Below are positions 61,287 to 64,000 of a stretch of 64,000 nucleotides of DNA, in pieces (within the stretch, counting starts at the first letter, position 1; each line of letters opens with the position of its first letter). A program made the position numbers and the translations under genes. This stretch comes from Paenibacillus sp. HB172176 (GTDB taxonomy: Bacteria; Bacillota; Bacilli; Paenibacillales; Paenibacillaceae), in NCBI RefSeq assembly GCF_011947265.1, contig NZ_JAATHD010000011.1:62001-126000 (forward strand), given 5' to 3'. A model generated the notes under the pieces. The model ran no database searches, was not told the DNA's origin, and worked only from the letters and a program-made list of their open reading frames with translations.

Positions 61287-63044
61287 ATGCTTCAAAATCC
61301 ATTTAAAACCTATCGAATCAGCGCGGTGTTCTTCTTCGGCTCGGCGCTTATCATAACGCTGTTGATTGGCTTGTTGATCATGATCGGCTATAACCGAACC
61401 TCCGATCAGATCGAGCAGAATACATCGTATTATCAGCAGCAGCTTCTTAACGAGCTCAGCAAGAAGATGAATACGAGCCTGATCGGCGTGGAGCAAACCT
61501 CGAACACGGCCGCCAAGAGCTTCGATCTTCTGTACGCCAGATTGCAGGAAGGAGACGCATACGAGAAAGCGCGGCTGCAATCCGAAATTCGGGATCAGAT
61601 GAATTATGTGGTGTTCGGAACGACGATTCTTCAGTCCATCCATATCTATTCGAGCTATCCCTTTACAACGGACCGCCAAGGACCGGTCGCCTTTCTGCCA
61701 ATGAGCAGGGTGAGCGAAGAGCCATGGTATGGCGTTATTCAGGATACGGACAGCGAATGGCTGCCCGAGCATGTCATAGAGACGAATTCGGGTGAAGAAG
61801 CGGTCATCAGCTTCGCCCGGAAGGTGTTCAACAACAGCAACCAGTTCTACAGTCTCATGGTATTCAACATCAAGGTATCTGATTTCAAGCAGCTAATTTC
61901 CTCGGAGGATAATTCGAGCAATAGAGGCTTGCTGGATGCCGCGAACAAATTGCTTACTCATTCCGGGAATGGCGAGCTGCTGATACAAGCTGCGGCGGCG
62001 CTTGCGGACGAGATGAAGAAGCCCAGCGGTTCCTTGCGAGTCGGCAATCAATTCTATGTATGGGCGAAATCGCCCGATTCCCGCTGGACCTTGATTGAAG
62101 CGAATTCCTGGCTGGAGATGACGGAAGGCACGCGGCATACGGCAAGGCTATTCCTTATTCTTGGCGCTACGACCATCTTGCTTGTCTTCCTCCTAACGCT
62201 GTCTCTTTCGAGCCGCTTCATGAAGCCGATGAACCTGCTGCTTCGTGCGATGGATCAATACGCAATCGGGGAGAAGAAGCAGGTTCCCGGAGATTACTCC
62301 AATGAATTCGGACGCTTATTTGACGGTTACCGGCGGTTGACAGAGAGAATCGAGGAGCTGTACGCTTCTTTGAAAATTCAGCATCAAAGGCAAAGGGAAG
62401 CGGAATTAAAATCGCTGCAAATGATGATTAATCCTCATTTCATCTATAATACGCTCGATCAGATTAATTGGATGGCGATAGAATCGAAGCAGAATCAAGT
62501 GAGTCAGATGCTGACCGAGGTCGCGGGCATGTTCCGGCTGGCGCTCTCGAATACGGACAGCTTGGTGACCGTGAAGGAAGAGCTTGCCCATACGGAATGT
62601 TACTTGCGCTTTCAGAAGGTGAGATGGGAGGATCGACTGTCCTATTCCATCGAGGTGGAAGGAGATGCATGGCAGGAGCCCATTCCGAAAATTATCCTGC
62701 AGCCCTTTATCGAAAACGCGTTTATTCACGGCTTTCATGGCATGTCGCGGGCGGAGCTTCGAATCCGTATTTGGCGGCAGGAGCAGGAGCTTCACATTCT
62801 TATCGTGAACAACGGTAAGGCGTTGGACGAAAATTGGCGCAGCAAGCCTCGCAAACGGGGCGGCTATGGTCTTAAGAACGTGCAAGAGCGACTGGAGGCC
62901 TTGTTCGGCGATGATTACACGATGGAGATGAGAAATCGAAATGGGGAAGATTCGGGCGTGGAAGCGTGGATTTCATTCCCTTTGAATAAGATTTCCAATG
63001 AGGAGAAGGGACGGACGGACAATGTGGAAAATCGCGATCATTGA
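61287..63044 (+). CDS. YesM-type sensor histidine kinase
   Basis: A 585-residue sensor kinase: helix at about 18-38, extracellular sensor (about 40-285), helix at about 288-308, HAMP, then a His-kinase domain of the LytS/YesM class. The phosphoacceptor motif is MMINPHFIYNTLDQINW, with His at its core, and the ATP-binding part has FIENAFIHGF and GGYGLKNVQERL. It overlaps the response regulator gene by 23 nt. In Paenibacillaceae such pairs regulate adjacent sugar ABC transporters, so it probably senses the sugar carried by the upstream permease pair. Confidence 0.93.
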   Translation: MLQNPFKTYRISAVFFFGSALIITLLIGLLIMIGYNRTSDQIEQNTSYYQQQLLNELSKKMNTSLIGVEQTSNTAAKSFDLLYARLQEGDAYEKARLQSEIRDQMNYVVFGTTILQSIHIYSSYPFTTDRQGPVAFLPMSRVSEEPWYGVIQDTDSEWLPEHVIETNSGEEAVISFARKVFNNSNQFYSLMVFNIKVSDFKQLISSEDNSSNRGLLDAANKLLTHSGNGELLIQAAAALADEMKKPSGSLRVGNQFYVWAKSPDSRWTLIEANSWLEMTEGTRHTARLFLILGATTILLVFLLTLSLSSRFMKPMNLLLRAMDQYAIGEKKQVPGDYSNEFGRLFDGYRRLTERIEELYASLKIQHQRQREAELKSLQMMINPHFIYNTLDQINWMAIESKQNQVSQMLTEVAGMFRLALSNTDSLVTVKEELAHTECYLRFQKVRWEDRLSYSIEVEGDAWQEPIPKIILQPFIENAFIHGFHGMSRAELRIRIWRQEQELHILIVNNGKALDENWRSKPRKRGGYGLKNVQERLEALFGDDYTMEMRNRNGEDSGVEAWISFPLNKISNEEKGRTDNVENRDH

Positions 63045-64000
63045 CGATGATTTTCAAGTGCTGAGAGGGCTTAGGAGCATTATTCCGTGGGAAGAGCTCG
63101 ACGCCGAATTCGTAGGAGATGCGATAGACGGGGAGCATGGTCTCGAGCTTGTTCGGAAGCAGGAGCCCGATATCGTCATTACCGACTTGTATATGCCTGG
63201 CATAAGCGGCATCGACATGATTCAACAGCTGCGTTCCGAGAACAGGAATTGCCGATTCATTATTCTTAGCGGCTATACGGATTTCGAATATGCCAGACAA
63301 GCCATTCGCTTGGATGTTGATGATTACTTGAACAAGCCCATTACCATTGATCAGCTTCGGAAGGTGCTTCTGGGCACCATACAGCAGCTCGAGGAGACAT
63401 ATCTGGAGAAAATGGAGAAGACGGAGCTGCTGCATTCCTTGCGAAATTACGAGCTGATGCGTTCAGAAGAACAAATTGCGGGACTTCTGACCGGGAAAGT
63501 GGATCAGTTGCCGTCCGATCTTGAGTTGCCCGGTCAACCGGAGTGGTGGCATGCCATGGACCAGCAGGTTCTTCTGCTTGAACTCGTGAAGACGGAGAGA
63601 GTGTCCCATATCTCGATTGCCGATTGGCATTTGTTCCGTTTCGCGATGTCGAATGTGATTGAGGAGCTGCTCGGGCAAGAATGGCCCCAGTCTCATTTCT
63701 CGTGGTTGTACGGCCCGATTTCTGCGGTTGTGCTGCACATGAAACGGGAAGAACTCGATGAAGCTCTTGAGTCGCGCATAGAGGCATTAAGCGAGAAGCT
63801 GATTGACACCATGAATCAGTTTCTTAAGCTGAAGGTCGCCATAGGTGTAGGAAGCCGACAGGCCCGGCTTGCCGGGCTGAAGGAATCGGCGGATCGCGCG
63901 CTCGAGGATTTGCATGAATGGCGAAGCCCTGCCGCCCTCCAACTGGTGGATGTTATCGCACAAGCTCTGGACAAATCGAGCGAAGAGGAGCTTTGGCAAT
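63022..64000 (+). CDS. YesN-type response regulator (3' end outside window)
   Basis: The reading frame is open from ATG at 63022 to the window edge (326 codons), so it is truncated by the window. The receiver domain has IAIIDDD near the N-terminus, the phosphoacceptor Asp55 in IVITDLYMPG, and LNKPI with Lys105. A middle linker follows, and an AraC-type DNA-binding domain is expected beyond the right edge, as in YesN. Its start overlaps the end of the histidine kinase gene; the pair should be cotranscribed. The stop codon is not in the window, so it may be missed by simple closed-frame searches. Confidence 0.93.
   Translation, partial: MWKIAIIDDDFQVLRGLRSIIPWEELDAEFVGDAIDGEHGLELVRKQEPDIVITDLYMPGISGIDMIQQLRSENRNCRFIILSGYTDFEYARQAIRLDVDDYLNKPITIDQLRKVLLGTIQQLEETYLEKMEKTELLHSLRNYELMRSEEQIAGLLTGKVDQLPSDLELPGQPEWWHAMDQQVLLLELVKTERVSHISIADWHLFRFAMSNVIEELLGQEWPQSHFSWLYGPISAVVLHMKREELDEALESRIEALSEKLIDTMNQFLKLKVAIGVGSRQARLAGLKESADRALEDLHEWRSPAALQLVDVIAQALDKSSEEELWQ

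Overview
The window looks like chromosomal DNA of a Gram-positive, endospore-former-type Bacillota, most likely Paenibacillaceae (Paenibacillus or Cohnella-like). The basis is strong AGGAGG ribosome sites, frequent TTG/GTG starts, moderately GC-rich coding DNA, a lipoteichoic-acid-synthase-type enzyme, an S-layer-homology surface protein, LplABC-type sugar transporters, a YesM/YesN-type two-component pair and Bacillus-type Zur boxes. No rRNA, tRNA, CRISPR array, insertion sequence or prophage was seen.

Layout. 0-2.5 kb: end of a LolD/MacB-type ABC exporter plus a lipoprotein. 2.5-3.0 kb: a gene-free stretch of short repeats. 3-20.5 kb: mostly housekeeping genes (exonuclease III, LTA synthase-type enzyme, MATE exporter, ornithine aminotransferase and an oddly enlarged arginase, a 3'-5' exonuclease, UppP, an MFS exporter, a Fur-boxed iron-siderophore binding protein, KDPG aldolase, fumarase, an ABC-F protein, an FAH-family enzyme). 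20.6-23.6 kb: an AT-rich three-gene ABC exporter on the minus strand that looks acquired.

23.8-35.6 kb is a zinc-homeostasis island. Five Zur-box-like sequences precede three transcription units: (i) a flavin oxidoreductase, a FeoB-like GTPase/permease, a COG0523 GTPase and zur; (ii) znuC-znuB-znuA and a second COG0523 GTPase; (iii) a YcgR-type permease and a YcgQ/TIGR03943 protein. A dps gene lies between units ii and iii, and a degraded methyltransferase-like fragment lies at the right edge. The FeoB-like protein in a zinc-regulated operon is a candidate unrecognised zinc importer.

37.9-47.3 kb is the most striking region. A LacI regulator is divergent from an operon encoding an SDR resembling D-mannonate oxidoreductase, a LarA homologue with the histidines and lysine of nickel-pincer racemases, a gluconokinase-like FGGY kinase, LarE, LarB, a LarC with a 50-histidine tract, and a short-form uronate isomerase. 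The simplest reading is a nickel-dependent uronate pathway: uronate to fructuronate to D-mannonate, C2 epimerisation to D-gluconate, then 6-phosphogluconate. It would bypass mannonate dehydratase and KDG kinase. A perfect 18-bp palindrome with a central CG sits at the operon promoter.

47.6-64 kb supplies the outer part of a probable polysaccharide-utilisation locus: a membrane-spanning AraC-type regulator behind a consensus cre site, an LplABC-type ABC importer, a 1615-residue secreted beta-helix protein with SLH anchors, a second pair of sugar permeases, a YesM-type histidine kinase, and a response regulator that runs off the window end. Surface enzyme, oligosaccharide importers and uronate isomerase together suggest use of a uronate-containing polysaccharide such as pectin, glucuronoxylan or similar.
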